Shown: in pieces, positions 1 through 8,237 of the stretch
How the letters are laid out: every line of letters begins with the position of its first letter
How positions within the stretch are numbered: the stretch's first letter is position 1
Source: Kiloniellaceae bacterium
Lineage (GTDB): Bacteria; Pseudomonadota; Alphaproteobacteria; Kiloniellales; J153
Assembly (NCBI GenBank): GCA_021776095.1
Contig: JAJFGO010000021.1
Span: 1-64,000 of the forward strand
Direction: 5' to 3'
Length of the DNA: 64,000 nt
The notes under the pieces: generated by a model
The model's database searches: none
What the model was told of the DNA's origin: nothing
What the model saw: only the letters and a program-made list of their open reading frames with translations
Translations under genes and position numbers: made by a program

Positions 1-545
1 TGGGCTCGCTGCTGCAGGCCCTGGAGCTGCCGGCGCGCGGCGGCGACACGCTGTGGTGTTCCATGTACGCCGTGCATGACGCCCTTCCCGCCGGCCTGCG
101 CCATCGCCTGGCGCGGATGACCGCGCAACATTCGATCGAGGCCTTTTCAGGCGGCATCCACGATACCGAGGACGGCGCCCGCGTGCGCAAGGTGATCGCC
201 GAATGGCCGCCCTTCACCCATCCGGTGATCCGCACCCACCCGGAGACCGGACGGGATGCGCTTTTCGTCAACGAGGTCTTCACCACCCGCATCAACGAAC
301 TGGACGAGACCGCAAGCGCGGCCCTGCTGGGCGAGCTTTTCGCACTGGTGAAAAAGCCGGAATTCCAGGTCCGCTTCCGCTGGCGCGAGAACACGATCGC
401 CCTGTGGGACAACCGCTGCACCCAGCACTATGCGGTGGCCGACTACTTCCCCCACCAACGGCGCATGAACCGCGTCACCATTGCCGGCGACCGGCCCTTC
501 TATCGGACCGCAAGTGAGCCTCAGAGCATCTCGTCGTTGAGGTAA
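1..545 (+). CDS. TauD/TfdA-family Fe(II)/2-oxoglutarate dioxygenase, C-terminal part
   Basis: This is the 3' end of a gene that begins left of the window; reading from base 3 gives GSLLQALELP and then GGDTLW, a typical TauD segment. Family members oxidise taurine, alkyl sulfates or similar small acids using 2-oxoglutarate and oxygen. Visible landmarks are HPVIRTHPETG, the distal iron-ligand region WDNRCTQHYAV, and the 2-oxoglutarate-binding arginines in RRMNRVTIAGDRP. The proximal HxD motif lies outside the window. The gene ends in TAA and overlaps the convergent FAD oxidoreductase gene by 25 bases. The substrate cannot be told from this fragment; the family call is secure. Confidence 0.9.
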   Translation, partial: GSLLQALELPARGGDTLWCSMYAVHDALPAGLRHRLARMTAQHSIEAFSGGIHDTEDGARVRKVIAEWPPFTHPVIRTHPETGRDALFVNEVFTTRINELDETASAALLGELFALVKKPEFQVRFRWRENTIALWDNRCTQHYAVADYFPHQRRMNRVTIAGDRPFYRTASEPQSISSLR

Positions 546-1921
546 TACCAGTGGTACATGACCCGCTGACCGAGCCGACGGAAGGGCGTGAGGATGCCGT
601 GGCTGGGCAGCTGCGAGGTAAAGATCGGCAGGTCGAGCCCCTGGCCCTTGCCGGCCACCATCTGGGCCATGCGGCGGCCCGCTGGGGCTGAGTACATCAC
701 GCCGTTGCCGCCATAGCCCATGGCGTAAAATATCTCCTGGTCGGGATCCGGCTGAAAGACGCGTGGCATCATGTCGTGGCTGACATCGACCCAACCCCAC
801 CAGGAATAATCGAGATCGATGTCCCGCAGCGCCGGGAACTTGCGGTTTAGGCCCTCCTGCAGCAGGGCCAGATGCTTGGGGTTCTCGGCGTCTTTGCCGG
901 TGACGGCGCTGCGGCCCCCGATCTGCACCCGCCCGTCCGGCAGGAACCGATAGTAGTGGCGCAGCGTGCGAGTGTCGGTCAGGGGCGAGCAGGTCTGGAA
1001 CCCACAAGCGTCTTTCTCCTCGTCGCTCAGAGGCCGGGTGACGATCGAGTTCGACAGGATCGGCATCAGCCGGTTTTTGGTGCGATTGCTGAGCCCCCAC
1101 GGTGTGTAGCCCGCCGTCGCCAGGGCCACGGCCCGTGCCCGGACCGTGCCACCGGGCGTGGTCAGGTGATGAACGCCGTTCCTGATTTTCCAGCCCAAGA
1201 CCGGGCTCGCCGGATGGATCGTGGCGCCCAGCTTGCGGGCCAGGTTCTGATATCCGAAGGCGAGCTTGGCGGCATGGATGCAGGTGCCATCCGGCTCATG
1301 CATGGCGCCGGCGGCCTCTTGATCCTTCACATGGCGCTCGTGTAGTTCTTCACGGGCGATGATGCGGGAGCCGTAACCGAAAACCTCGTTCAGAAGCTTC
1401 GACTCAGCCTCCAGCTTCGGCATCACGCCGGGCTTGTGGGCGATATAGTAGTGCCCGCCTTCCTGCGGTTCGCAATCGAACTCGCCGGACCCAATCAGAT
1501 CGCGGAACAGATCGAAGGCCTCGGTCACCTCGCCATGCATTCGCTTGGCGACATCGATACCCCAGCGTTTGATCCACTGGGAGCGCTTGAGCCGGCCGGA
1601 CGAGATCTGCGCCTGACCGCCGTTCCGCGTGGAGCAGCCCCAAGCCACCGTATTGGCATCTAGCACGGTCGCCTTGATGCCGTGCTCCTTGGCCAGGTGA
1701 ATGGCGCAGGAAAGACCGGTGTAACCCGAGCCGACGACAACTACATCCGCATCGACGTCGCCAGAAATCGGACCGTCGTCTTCAGGTGCCGGGCCCGCGG
1801 TGCCGATCCAGTAGGTCGGCGCGTAGTCGCGGTTATGGCCCGGCCCGGCATCGACCAATGGGTCGTAGCGCGGATCGTAGCTGGCTTTGGGCCAATGCTT
1901 GGGTTTTAAGCCGTGGGGCAC
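521..1921 (-). CDS. FAD-dependent amine/amino-acid oxidoreductase (DadA/PuuB type)
   Basis: A DAO-family flavoprotein of about 466 residues. The Rossmann FAD motif VVVVGSGYTGLSCAIHL lies near the N-terminus, followed by the conserved STRNGGQ segment seen in gamma-glutamylputrescine oxidase-like proteins, and the FAD-binding C-terminal GYGGNGVMYS. Such enzymes oxidise secondary or primary amines or D-amino acids in the cytoplasm. A GTG start at 1921 is preferred because GAGGA lies just upstream; an in-frame ATG at 1960 would add 13 residues that look unlike the family. It follows the SnoaL-like gene on the same strand with little space, so the two are probably co-transcribed. The substrate is unknown. 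Confidence 0.88.
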   Translation of the reverse strand: MPHGLKPKHWPKASYDPRYDPLVDAGPGHNRDYAPTYWIGTAGPAPEDDGPISGDVDADVVVVGSGYTGLSCAIHLAKEHGIKATVLDANTVAWGCSTRNGGQAQISSGRLKRSQWIKRWGIDVAKRMHGEVTEAFDLFRDLIGSGEFDCEPQEGGHYYIAHKPGVMPKLEAESKLLNEVFGYGSRIIAREELHERHVKDQEAAGAMHEPDGTCIHAAKLAFGYQNLARKLGATIHPASPVLGWKIRNGVHHLTTPGGTVRARAVALATAGYTPWGLSNRTKNRLMPILSNSIVTRPLSDEEKDACGFQTCSPLTDTRTLRHYYRFLPDGRVQIGGRSAVTGKDAENPKHLALLQEGLNRKFPALRDIDLDYSWWGWVDVSHDMMPRVFQPDPDQEIFYAMGYGGNGVMYSAPAGRRMAQMVAGKGQGLDLPIFTSQLPSHGILTPFRRLGQRVMYHWYYLNDEML

Positions 1922-1964
1922 TTGTTTATCCTCGCGCGCGCCAGGGGGCGCGCCAACCATGCAA

Positions 1965-2351
1965 TCAAGTTTCTTGCAGCGGCCTATCTTTGCGGAAGGC
2001 CTGCTTCACGATAATCCGGCCATCGCGGAGCGTGAAAAGGTCGGCGCCCTGGGCCTCGACCCGTTTGCCGTCGGCATTGGTGCCAGTGAAGGTCCATTCC
2101 GAAACCGCGCGATCACCGTGCACGAAGTGGCCGTGATGGTCCCAGTGCGCGTCGGGCATCGCGGCCCATACGGCGGAAAAAGCCATGGCGATCGCCTCGG
2201 CGCCGTCGATCTTGGTGCCGTAGGCTGCCGGGCCGCCAATGGTGTAGAACACGCAGTCGTCGGCGAAGCGGGTCATCACAGCGTCGACATCGTGACGGTT
2301 GAAAGCGTCAAAGGTGGCGGCCAGATCCTCGGCGGTCAATGTATCGGGCAT
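1965..2351 (-). CDS. SnoaL-like / NTF2-fold small protein
   Basis: A 128-residue protein of the nuclear-transport-factor-2 superfamily (SnoaL-like, ketosteroid-isomerase fold). It has the usual plan: an N-terminal helix with FDAFNRHDVDAVM, then FADDCVFY, and later strands with HWDHHGHFVHGDRAVSEW and GADLFTLRDGRI. Members of this fold act as isomerases, hydratases or binding proteins, so the fold does not give a reaction. It lies directly upstream of the FAD oxidoreductase on the same strand and is divergent from the MocR regulator, so it is probably the first gene of a short operon under that regulator. Confidence 0.85.
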   Translation of the reverse strand: MPDTLTAEDLAATFDAFNRHDVDAVMTRFADDCVFYTIGGPAAYGTKIDGAEAIAMAFSAVWAAMPDAHWDHHGHFVHGDRAVSEWTFTGTNADGKRVEAQGADLFTLRDGRIIVKQAFRKDRPLQET

Positions 2352-2642
2352 CTCGGTTTTCCATTCCTCCGTTGCGGCGCGATCCGAGAGAACTCGTCCT
2401 TTCGCCGGGCCACTAGGGCATGATCAGGGTCGAAACCCTTGTCGCGTCTCGGGATCCGTTTCGCGGTGGACCCAAGGTTGGGTGTGTGCACACACCTGCT
2501 CCCGGGCGCCAGGCACCGTCGATGTAAAGGTCTTGAACCTGGGCACACGCCGGATCACCACGGCTGGAAGGCCCTCGATGCCCTCGATCGCAGCGGCCCG
2601 ATTAAGCTTGGATAAGACTTAGACCAGCGCATGGGACTGTGA

Positions 2643-2675
2643 TATATCCAGATGGAAACTTGACTATATCCAGAT
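2643..2675. promoter_or_regulatory. Direct repeat, candidate MocR operator, in the 343-bp divergent gap
   Basis: The 11-mer TATATCCAGAT occurs at 2643-2653 and again at 2665-2675, 22 bp apart, about two helical turns. It sits 20 bp before the start of the MocR-type regulator and in the divergent intergenic space 2352-2694. MocR/PdxR proteins are known to bind direct repeats spaced by helical turns, so autoregulation and control of the leftward SnoaL/FAD genes is a fair inference. No other gene or RNA was recognised in this gap. Confidence 0.55.
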
Positions 2676-2694
2676 TCGAACCGGCGGCGGCAAA

Positions 2695-4179
2695 ATGAAC
2701 CGCATCACGGCCCCCGAGGAAATATTCTTTCTTGACAGATCCCAGGGCCAAGGGCTCCAGGCCCAAGTCCGCGAGTCCCTGGTTTCGGCGATCCTGGCGC
2801 GCCGGCTATTGCCCGGCACCCGGCTGCCCTCGACCCGAAAGTTGGCGCGGCACCTGGAGGTCTCGCGCATCACCATAACCCTGGCCTATCAGGAACTGGT
2901 GTCCCAGGGCTACCTGGCGACCGCCAGGCGCAGCAGCTTTTTCATCTCGGACTCCGCGCCGATTTCAGCGCTCGGCGACAGATCGACGGAACCAGCGGAG
3001 ACCGGCATCGACTGGGCGGCGAAATTGCCGCGCAGCCTTTCGGATCGGCGCATGATCGAGAAGCCGTACGATTGGCGGACCTTTCCCTATCCCTTCATCT
3101 ACGGCCAGATGGACATGTCGTTGTTCCATCACAACGCCTGGCGCGATTGCGCCCGACGCGCCCTCGGCCGCAGGGATTTCGAGGATATGGCCAGCGACGT
3201 GGCGGTTGCCGACGACCCCATGCTGGTCAATTACATCTGTTCCAGCACCCTGCCCCGCCGGGGCATCGCCGCCCGGCCGAGCGAAGTCCTGGTCACCGTC
3301 GGCGCCCAGAACGCACTCTGGCTCGTGGTCCAGCTCATGGCGCGAGACGGCCTGCATGCGGTCTGCGAGAACCCGGGCTACCCGGACCTGGTAAGCGCGC
3401 TACGCTGGAGCGGCACGCGCGTCTCGACGGTGGACGTGGACGAACATGGCCTGCCAACCGACCGCCTGCCGCCCGGCGCCGATGTGGTCTTCGTGACGCC
3501 AAGCCATCATGCGCCGACCGCCGTGACCATGCCCATGAGCCGCCGCTCAAGGTTGCTCGAGGCGGCGGACCAGCAAGATTTCGTCGTGGTGGAGGACGAT
3601 TACGAGTTCGAGATGAGCTTTCTGGCACCGCCGAGCCCGGCCCTGAAGTCGCTCGATCGGACCGGGCGCGTGATCTATATCGGCAGCTTCTCCAAGGCAC
3701 TGTTCCCGGGTTTGCGGCTCGGCTACCTAGTCGGCCCGGAGCCCTTCATCCGCGAGGCGCGGCACCTGCGCTCGCTCATGCTGCGCCATCCGCCAGGTCA
3801 CCAACAGCGCACCGCCGCCTATTTCTTGGCTTTTGGGCATTACAACAGCCTGATCCGCGACATGCGCAAGGCCTTCGCCGAGCGGCGGGAGATCACAACA
3901 CGGGCCCTGGAGCGCGAGGGCCTGGAAATCTCCGGCGCCGCGAGCTTTGGCGGCACCAACTTCTGGGTCAAAGGGCCGGAGGGGCTGGATTCGCTTCGCC
4001 TCGCCGACGAGTTGCGCCAGGATGGCGTCCTGATCGAGGCGGGCGCGCCCTTCTTCGACAACTGCCGGGAACCGATCCCGTTCTTCAGAATAGCCTACTC
4101 GTCGATTTCGACCGGCCGGATAGAGGAGGGCGTCAGGCGAATAGCCCGCAGGCTGCGCGCAATAGGCGCAGCCGGATAA
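2695..4179 (+). CDS. MocR/PdxR-type transcriptional regulator (GntR winged helix + aminotransferase domain)
   Basis: A 494-residue chimeric regulator. Residues about 15-80 form a GntR winged helix (LLPGTRLPSTRKLARHLEVSR, typical of MocR). The remainder is a fold-type I aminotransferase domain with VEDDYEFEMSF and the PLP-lysine segment YIGSFSKALFPGLRLGYL. MocR proteins use PLP or a PLP-amino-acid adduct as effector and control vitamin B6, taurine, GABA or other amino-compound genes. Here it is divergent from the SnoaL-FAD oxidoreductase pair and close to a TauD-type gene, so an amine or taurine-like effector is likely but not shown. Length is normal for the family. Confidence 0.93.
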   Translation: MNRITAPEEIFFLDRSQGQGLQAQVRESLVSAILARRLLPGTRLPSTRKLARHLEVSRITITLAYQELVSQGYLATARRSSFFISDSAPISALGDRSTEPAETGIDWAAKLPRSLSDRRMIEKPYDWRTFPYPFIYGQMDMSLFHHNAWRDCARRALGRRDFEDMASDVAVADDPMLVNYICSSTLPRRGIAARPSEVLVTVGAQNALWLVVQLMARDGLHAVCENPGYPDLVSALRWSGTRVSTVDVDEHGLPTDRLPPGADVVFVTPSHHAPTAVTMPMSRRSRLLEAADQQDFVVVEDDYEFEMSFLAPPSPALKSLDRTGRVIYIGSFSKALFPGLRLGYLVGPEPFIREARHLRSLMLRHPPGHQQRTAAYFLAFGHYNSLIRDMRKAFAERREITTRALEREGLEISGAASFGGTNFWVKGPEGLDSLRLADELRQDGVLIEAGAPFFDNCREPIPFFRIAYSSISTGRIEEGVRRIARRLRAIGAAG

Positions 4180-4207
4180 ATCGCGACGACGCTTCGGGGC
4201 GGCCGAA

Positions 4208-5065
4208 TCAGGAAAATTCCAGGCGAATCGAGAGCGGCTGATGGTCGGACGCGTCGGTTTCCCGGTTGACCTCGAAGCCACAGAGGTGCCGGCTCAATTG
4301 CGGCGCGACAAAGAAAAAGTCGCGGCAATGAGGCCCTTTGGGCCACTGCTCGGAATCGAAGATGCCACAGGTCTCTTGGTGGGGCTCGCCGCCTTTCACC
4401 GTCGGCCAGGCATCGCAATAGAGAGGCTCACCAGCCGAGGATTCCGATAACATGAGTTGGTACTCGCTATCCCCCACGACCATGTTGAAGTCACCACACA
4501 CCACGCAATCCGCGGGCCGTGGGATCGGTGCGTAGGGCCCCTCGCTCAGGGCCAAGGGCGGCGCCGCGAGATTTTCCAGCGCCTCTCTCTGAAGTGCGCA
4601 TAGGCGCTCGACCTGCGCCCGTCTTTGGGCCGGGGAGTGATACTCCAAATGTGTGGTGATCACCCGTAGGGGCGTCGAGCCAACCGACACGCAAATCTCC
4701 ACGGCCTGACGCGGCATGTGCTTGATCCCGGCCGCGGCGGGGCGCGGCAAGGTATGACGCAGAACGCTCAGCACCGGCAGGCGCGAGAATATGAGATTGC
4801 CGAGTTGCCGGTAGGGCCCGCCCCCCTCACGGCGGCTTTCGAAGGCCGGGCCGAACACCGGCTCGTGTCCCGGGAAAAGGCGGCCCAGTTCCGCGACCTG
4901 ATCCGCCCCCGCGCCGTCCAGCGAGGGCATGAAACGGCAGACCTCTTGCAAGCAGATAACGTCCGGATCGCCCATGGCCGCAATCTCCCGGGCGATACGG
5001 GCCAGATCGTGCCGGCCATCGACGCCTAAACCCACTTGAATATTCCAGGAGAGGATTTCGATCAT
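4208..5065 (-). CDS. Endonuclease/exonuclease/phosphatase (EEP) family hydrolase
   Basis: A protein of about 285 residues with the EEP motifs in order: ILSWNIQ at the N-terminus, DVICLQEVCR, NLIFSRLPVL, the catalytic TTHLEYHS, VVCGDFN and the terminal SDHQPLSIRL. EEP enzymes cleave phosphodiesters or phosphomonoesters in nucleic acids, lipids or inositol phosphates with a divalent metal. The start is placed at the ATG giving MIEILSWNIQ; the longer frame is not family-like. It lies 10 bp after the second permease of a Ugp-like ABC transporter, so it is probably the last gene of that operon and may act on the imported phosphodiester-type solute (inference). Confidence 0.88.
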   Translation of the reverse strand: MIEILSWNIQVGLGVDGRHDLARIAREIAAMGDPDVICLQEVCRFMPSLDGAGADQVAELGRLFPGHEPVFGPAFESRREGGGPYRQLGNLIFSRLPVLSVLRHTLPRPAAAGIKHMPRQAVEICVSVGSTPLRVITTHLEYHSPAQRRAQVERLCALQREALENLAAPPLALSEGPYAPIPRPADCVVCGDFNMVVGDSEYQLMLSESSAGEPLYCDAWPTVKGGEPHQETCGIFDSEQWPKGPHCRDFFFVAPQLSRHLCGFEVNRETDASDHQPLSIRLEFS

Positions 5066-5075
5066 TCGATAACGG

Positions 5076-5900
5076 TCACTTGATGCCGGCGTGCATGAAG
5101 GACTGCACGAACTGCCGCTGAAACAACAGGAAGGCGACCAGCAGCGGCGCGACTGCCAGCAAGGTCGCGGCGGTGATGATCGACCAATCGACGCCCGATT
5201 CGGGGGCGCCAAAAATCGCCAAACCGACGGTCAGGGGGCGGGTCGTGACGGAATTCGTGATGATCAAGGGCCAAAGAAAATTGTTCCAATGGTAGCTCAC
5301 CGAGACCAGGCCATAGGCCAGGTAGGTCGGCCGCGCTAACGGCACGTAAACCTTCAAGAGAATCTGCATCATGCTGCAACCTTCAACGCGCGCCGCGTCG
5401 TCCAATTCCTTGGGAATGGTCTTGAAGGTCTGACGCAAAAGGAAAATGCCGAATGCGCTCGCCATATACGGCAGGCCGATACTAAGGATCGTGTCGACCA
5501 AGCCCAAATGGCTCATGGTCGTGTAGTTCTCGACAATCAGAACCTCAGGCATGATCATGAGCTGCACCAAGACCAGGGCGAACGCGAAATTGCGGCCCCA
5601 GAACTCGAATCGGGCGAAGGCGAAGGCGGCCAAGGTGCACAGCACGAACTGCGCGATCAGAACCAGGGTGACCAAAAGCACCGTGTTCAGGAAATAGCGC
5701 GCGAAGGGCGCTTGGGACCAAGCGGTTTCGAAATTCTCCAAGGTGAGCGGCGCGCCAAGCTCGAAATGAGTCGCGTACTCGGCCGGGTGAAAGGCGCTCC
5801 AAAAGGCATAGAGCAACGGGGAAATCCAAAGCAAGGCCAAGAGCCAAGCGGCCGCGACCTCCAGCCCCCGACCCAGATCACGCGAAAACTGCCGGCTCAT
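5076..5900 (-). CDS. Sugar/glycerol-phosphate-type ABC transporter permease (UgpE/MalG class)
   Basis: A 274-residue inner-membrane permease with about six hydrophobic segments and the MalG-type EAA loop ELDDAARVEGCSMMQILLKV, which contacts the ATPase. The start MSRQFSRDLG at 5900 overlaps the stop of the preceding permease by 4 bp (ATGA), showing translational coupling. It should form a heterodimer with that permease and use the ATPase at 8238-9311. The relation to UgpE rests on the neighbouring UgpB-like binding protein; solute specificity cannot be read from the permease. Confidence 0.9.
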   Translation of the reverse strand: MSRQFSRDLGRGLEVAAAWLLALLWISPLLYAFWSAFHPAEYATHFELGAPLTLENFETAWSQAPFARYFLNTVLLVTLVLIAQFVLCTLAAFAFARFEFWGRNFAFALVLVQLMIMPEVLIVENYTTMSHLGLVDTILSIGLPYMASAFGIFLLRQTFKTIPKELDDAARVEGCSMMQILLKVYVPLARPTYLAYGLVSVSYHWNNFLWPLIITNSVTTRPLTVGLAIFGAPESGVDWSIITAATLLAVAPLLVAFLLFQRQFVQSFMHAGIK

Positions 5901-6781
5901 CGGTAGTGAATCCGCTTGTCCATGAAGACGAATTGGCCAACCGCGATGATCGCCAAGGCGCTGAGCAAGACCATAGTCAAGGTTGCAGCGTAGGGCACGT
6001 CCAGGAAACTGAAGGCAACCTCGTAGATGTAGTAGAGCAAGAGCGAACTGGCGTTGTCCGGGCCCCCCTTGGTCAGGATGAAAAGTTGATCGACCAGCTT
6101 GAAGGAATTGATCACCGCGTTGATCGAAACGAACAACGTCGTCGGCATCAGCAATGGAAATGCGACCCGGCGGAAATAGTACCAACGGCTGGCGCCTTCC
6201 AGACGGCCGGCCTCCTCCAATTCCGGCGGCAGCGATTGCAATGCGGCCAGGTAGAAGATCATGAAAAATCCAGCTTCCTTCCAGACCGTCATGACCACGA
6301 TGCACCACAAAACGGTATCCGGATCGCCAAGCCAGTTGTGGCTGGCAAAGCCGAAAACCCGGCCGATCTGATCCAGCAAGCCGATCTCAGGCGTGTAGAA
6401 GAACAGCCAGATGTTGGCCACCGCGACCATGGGCAGGATGGTCGGTGTGAAGAAGGCCAATCTGGTCAGGGCCCGGGCCGGCAGCTTACCGTTGACCCAC
6501 ACGGCCATGAGAATGGCCAAGGCGATGCTGGTAGGGATGGTGCCGATGCCGAACAGAACGTTGTTCCAAAGCACCTTCCAGAAAACGGTGTCTTCCAGAA
6601 GCAGGCGATAGTTATTCAACCCGACGAAGGCCGACGGGCGGATCGCGGTTCCCTTCGAGAACACACTTTGGACGAGGGTGGCGACGGTCGGATAATGGGT
6701 GAACGCGATTAGAAGTATGGCCGCCGGCGTCAGCAAGAGCCATCCATAGACATGAGGCGTGATCGAGCGCACCCGGCGCAT
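5897..6781 (-). CDS. Sugar/glycerol-phosphate-type ABC transporter permease (UgpA/MalF class)
   Basis: An inner-membrane permease of about 294 residues with a first membrane segment GWLLLTPAAILLIAF and the EAA loop ELEEAGRLEGASRWYYFRRV. The start is set at the ATG of MRRVRSITPH; a longer frame to 6829 would run into a strong stem-loop (6818-6845), which argues against it. It pairs with the downstream permease, to which it is coupled by a 4-bp overlap. Together with the binding protein and ATPase it completes a carbohydrate-uptake class 1 ABC importer. Confidence 0.88.
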   Translation of the reverse strand: MRRVRSITPHVYGWLLLTPAAILLIAFTHYPTVATLVQSVFSKGTAIRPSAFVGLNNYRLLLEDTVFWKVLWNNVLFGIGTIPTSIALAILMAVWVNGKLPARALTRLAFFTPTILPMVAVANIWLFFYTPEIGLLDQIGRVFGFASHNWLGDPDTVLWCIVVMTVWKEAGFFMIFYLAALQSLPPELEEAGRLEGASRWYYFRRVAFPLLMPTTLFVSINAVINSFKLVDQLFILTKGGPDNASSLLLYYIYEVAFSFLDVPYAATLTMVLLSALAIIAVGQFVFMDKRIHYR

Positions 6782-6817
6782 GGCGGCAACCTTATCGTGG
6801 CATGGCACCCTACGGGC

Positions 6818-6845
6818 CCCGGGGCCCACTTGAAAGGGCCCCGGG
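6818..6845 (-). promoter_or_regulatory. Stem-loop between binding-protein and permease genes
   Basis: A perfect 10-bp inverted repeat, CCCGGGGCCC at 6818-6827 and GGGCCCCGGG at 6836-6845, with an 8-nt loop. It lies between the stop of the solute-binding-protein gene and the start of the first permease gene, with no T-tract, so it looks like an RNA-stabilising or partial-attenuation hairpin rather than a full terminator. This placement is common where the binding protein must be made in excess over the membrane parts. Confidence 0.65.
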
Positions 6846-6864
6846 TACCGACAGGTCGTGGTGT

Positions 6865-8154
6865 CTAGCGATACGAACGCAACAAGCGATCCGCCTCCGA
6901 CTGGGCGCCCGAAAGGGCATCTTTGGGAGACTTGGAGCCGGTCAGAGCCGCTTGGATCGCGTCGTCGAGCAGCTTGCGCACTCGCCCGGTCTGATAGGTC
7001 GAGAGCTCGGCGGTCGCGAACTCCAACTGATCGCGTGCCACGGCGGCGGGCGGGAACTCCTTGACGTAGCTAAGCAGGGCGGGGGTTTCATAGGCATCAG
7101 GCCGGGTTCCGATGTAACCGGTCTTGATGCTCCACTCCGCGGTGCGCTCCGGCTGGGTCAGGAATTTGATCAGCTTCAGCGCCGCCTGCTTCTCCTCGTC
7201 GGTGCTATCCTTGAAGATATAGAAGTTGCCGCCACCCGTCGGGGTACCCCGGCGCTTCTTGGCCGGCAGCATGGCGACGCCGAAATCGAACTTGGCGTTT
7301 TTCTTGACCGCGGTCAGGTTACCGGTGGAATGCCACATCATGGCGGTTTTCTGCTCCAGGAAGTTCTGGCGCAGAGTACCCCATTCGATGGTGCCGCTCG
7401 GCATGACGCTGTGCTTCTGACCCAGGTCGAGCCAATAGCTGAGCGCCTCCACCGTGGCCGGCGCGTCGAAGTTGGTCTTATTGCCATCGCCATTCATCAG
7501 AACTTGGTCGTTCTGCATGGTCAGGGCGCCGAACATCCAATAGGGATATCCGGTCGAGGGAATCATGACGCCCCAACGCTCGACGTTGTTGCCCTGCTTT
7601 TTGGTCAATTTCTGACCCATGGTAACAAGTTCGTCCCATGTCGCCGGCGGTTGATTCGGATCGAGACCGGCATCGCGGAAAGCGTCCTTGTTGTAGTACA
7701 TAACGATGGTCGAACGCTGGAAAGGAATGCCCCAGGTCTTATTGGCGGTACGCCCGTTTTCCATCAGCGAGGGAAAGAACTTGTCGAGCCAGGCGCGATC
7801 CTCGTCAGTGGTCACGATATCGTCGAAGGCGACAATGGCATCCTGCTCGATCAGCTCGTAGATATCGATCGAGAACATGACGGAAAGCTGGGCCGGTTGA
7901 CCGCTCTTCAGGGCCGCCAGTGCCTTAATGCGCGCGTCGTTGTAGTTGCCGGCGTAGATCGCATTGACCTTGATATCCGGATTCTCTTTTTGGAAATCCG
8001 CGACCAGGCCATCGACGGTTTTGGTCAAAGGTCCGCCGACCGCGACGGGGTAGTACATCGTCAACTCGACCGCCATCGCGCCACTGAACGGCGCGAGCAC
8101 CAAGGCGCCCGCGACTGCGAGCCCCACGAATGCGGTTCTTATGGACCATGTCAT
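6865..8154 (-). CDS. UgpB-like periplasmic solute-binding protein
   Basis: A 429-residue class 1 extracellular binding protein. It opens with a clear Sec signal peptide (charged MTWSIR, hydrophobic core, APFSGAMA before the likely cut), then LTMYYPVAVGGPL, FQKENPDIKVNAIYAGNY and PAQLSVMFS, which match the UgpB pattern better than maltose- or sugar-binding relatives. It captures the ligand in the periplasm for the two permeases downstream. Glycerol-3-phosphate or a glycerophosphodiester is the nearest family ligand, and a phosphodiesterase-type gene ends the operon, but the actual ligand is not established. The gene ends in TAG. Confidence 0.88.
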   Translation of the reverse strand: MTWSIRTAFVGLAVAGALVLAPFSGAMAVELTMYYPVAVGGPLTKTVDGLVADFQKENPDIKVNAIYAGNYNDARIKALAALKSGQPAQLSVMFSIDIYELIEQDAIVAFDDIVTTDEDRAWLDKFFPSLMENGRTANKTWGIPFQRSTIVMYYNKDAFRDAGLDPNQPPATWDELVTMGQKLTKKQGNNVERWGVMIPSTGYPYWMFGALTMQNDQVLMNGDGNKTNFDAPATVEALSYWLDLGQKHSVMPSGTIEWGTLRQNFLEQKTAMMWHSTGNLTAVKKNAKFDFGVAMLPAKKRRGTPTGGGNFYIFKDSTDEEKQAALKLIKFLTQPERTAEWSIKTGYIGTRPDAYETPALLSYVKEFPPAAVARDQLEFATAELSTYQTGRVRKLLDDAIQAALTGSKSPKDALSGAQSEADRLLRSYR

Positions 8155-8237
8155 AACTTCATCCTCCCAAGACAGCTAATGTTCATCTCCAGATCGGCGC
8201 CACCGAGACTCGGCCGGAAGTCGCGCCGTTACGTTCC

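Noticed and set aside
2664-2690. GATTCGAACC-like string suggesting the T-arm of a tRNA
   Set aside because: No cloverleaf, anticodon arm or CCA end can be drawn around it; it overlaps the MocR direct repeat.
5901-6308. Long N-terminal extension of the second permease
   Set aside because: The extended frame runs antisense-like through the coding sequence of the first permease; the ATGA overlap at 5897-5900 marks the true start.
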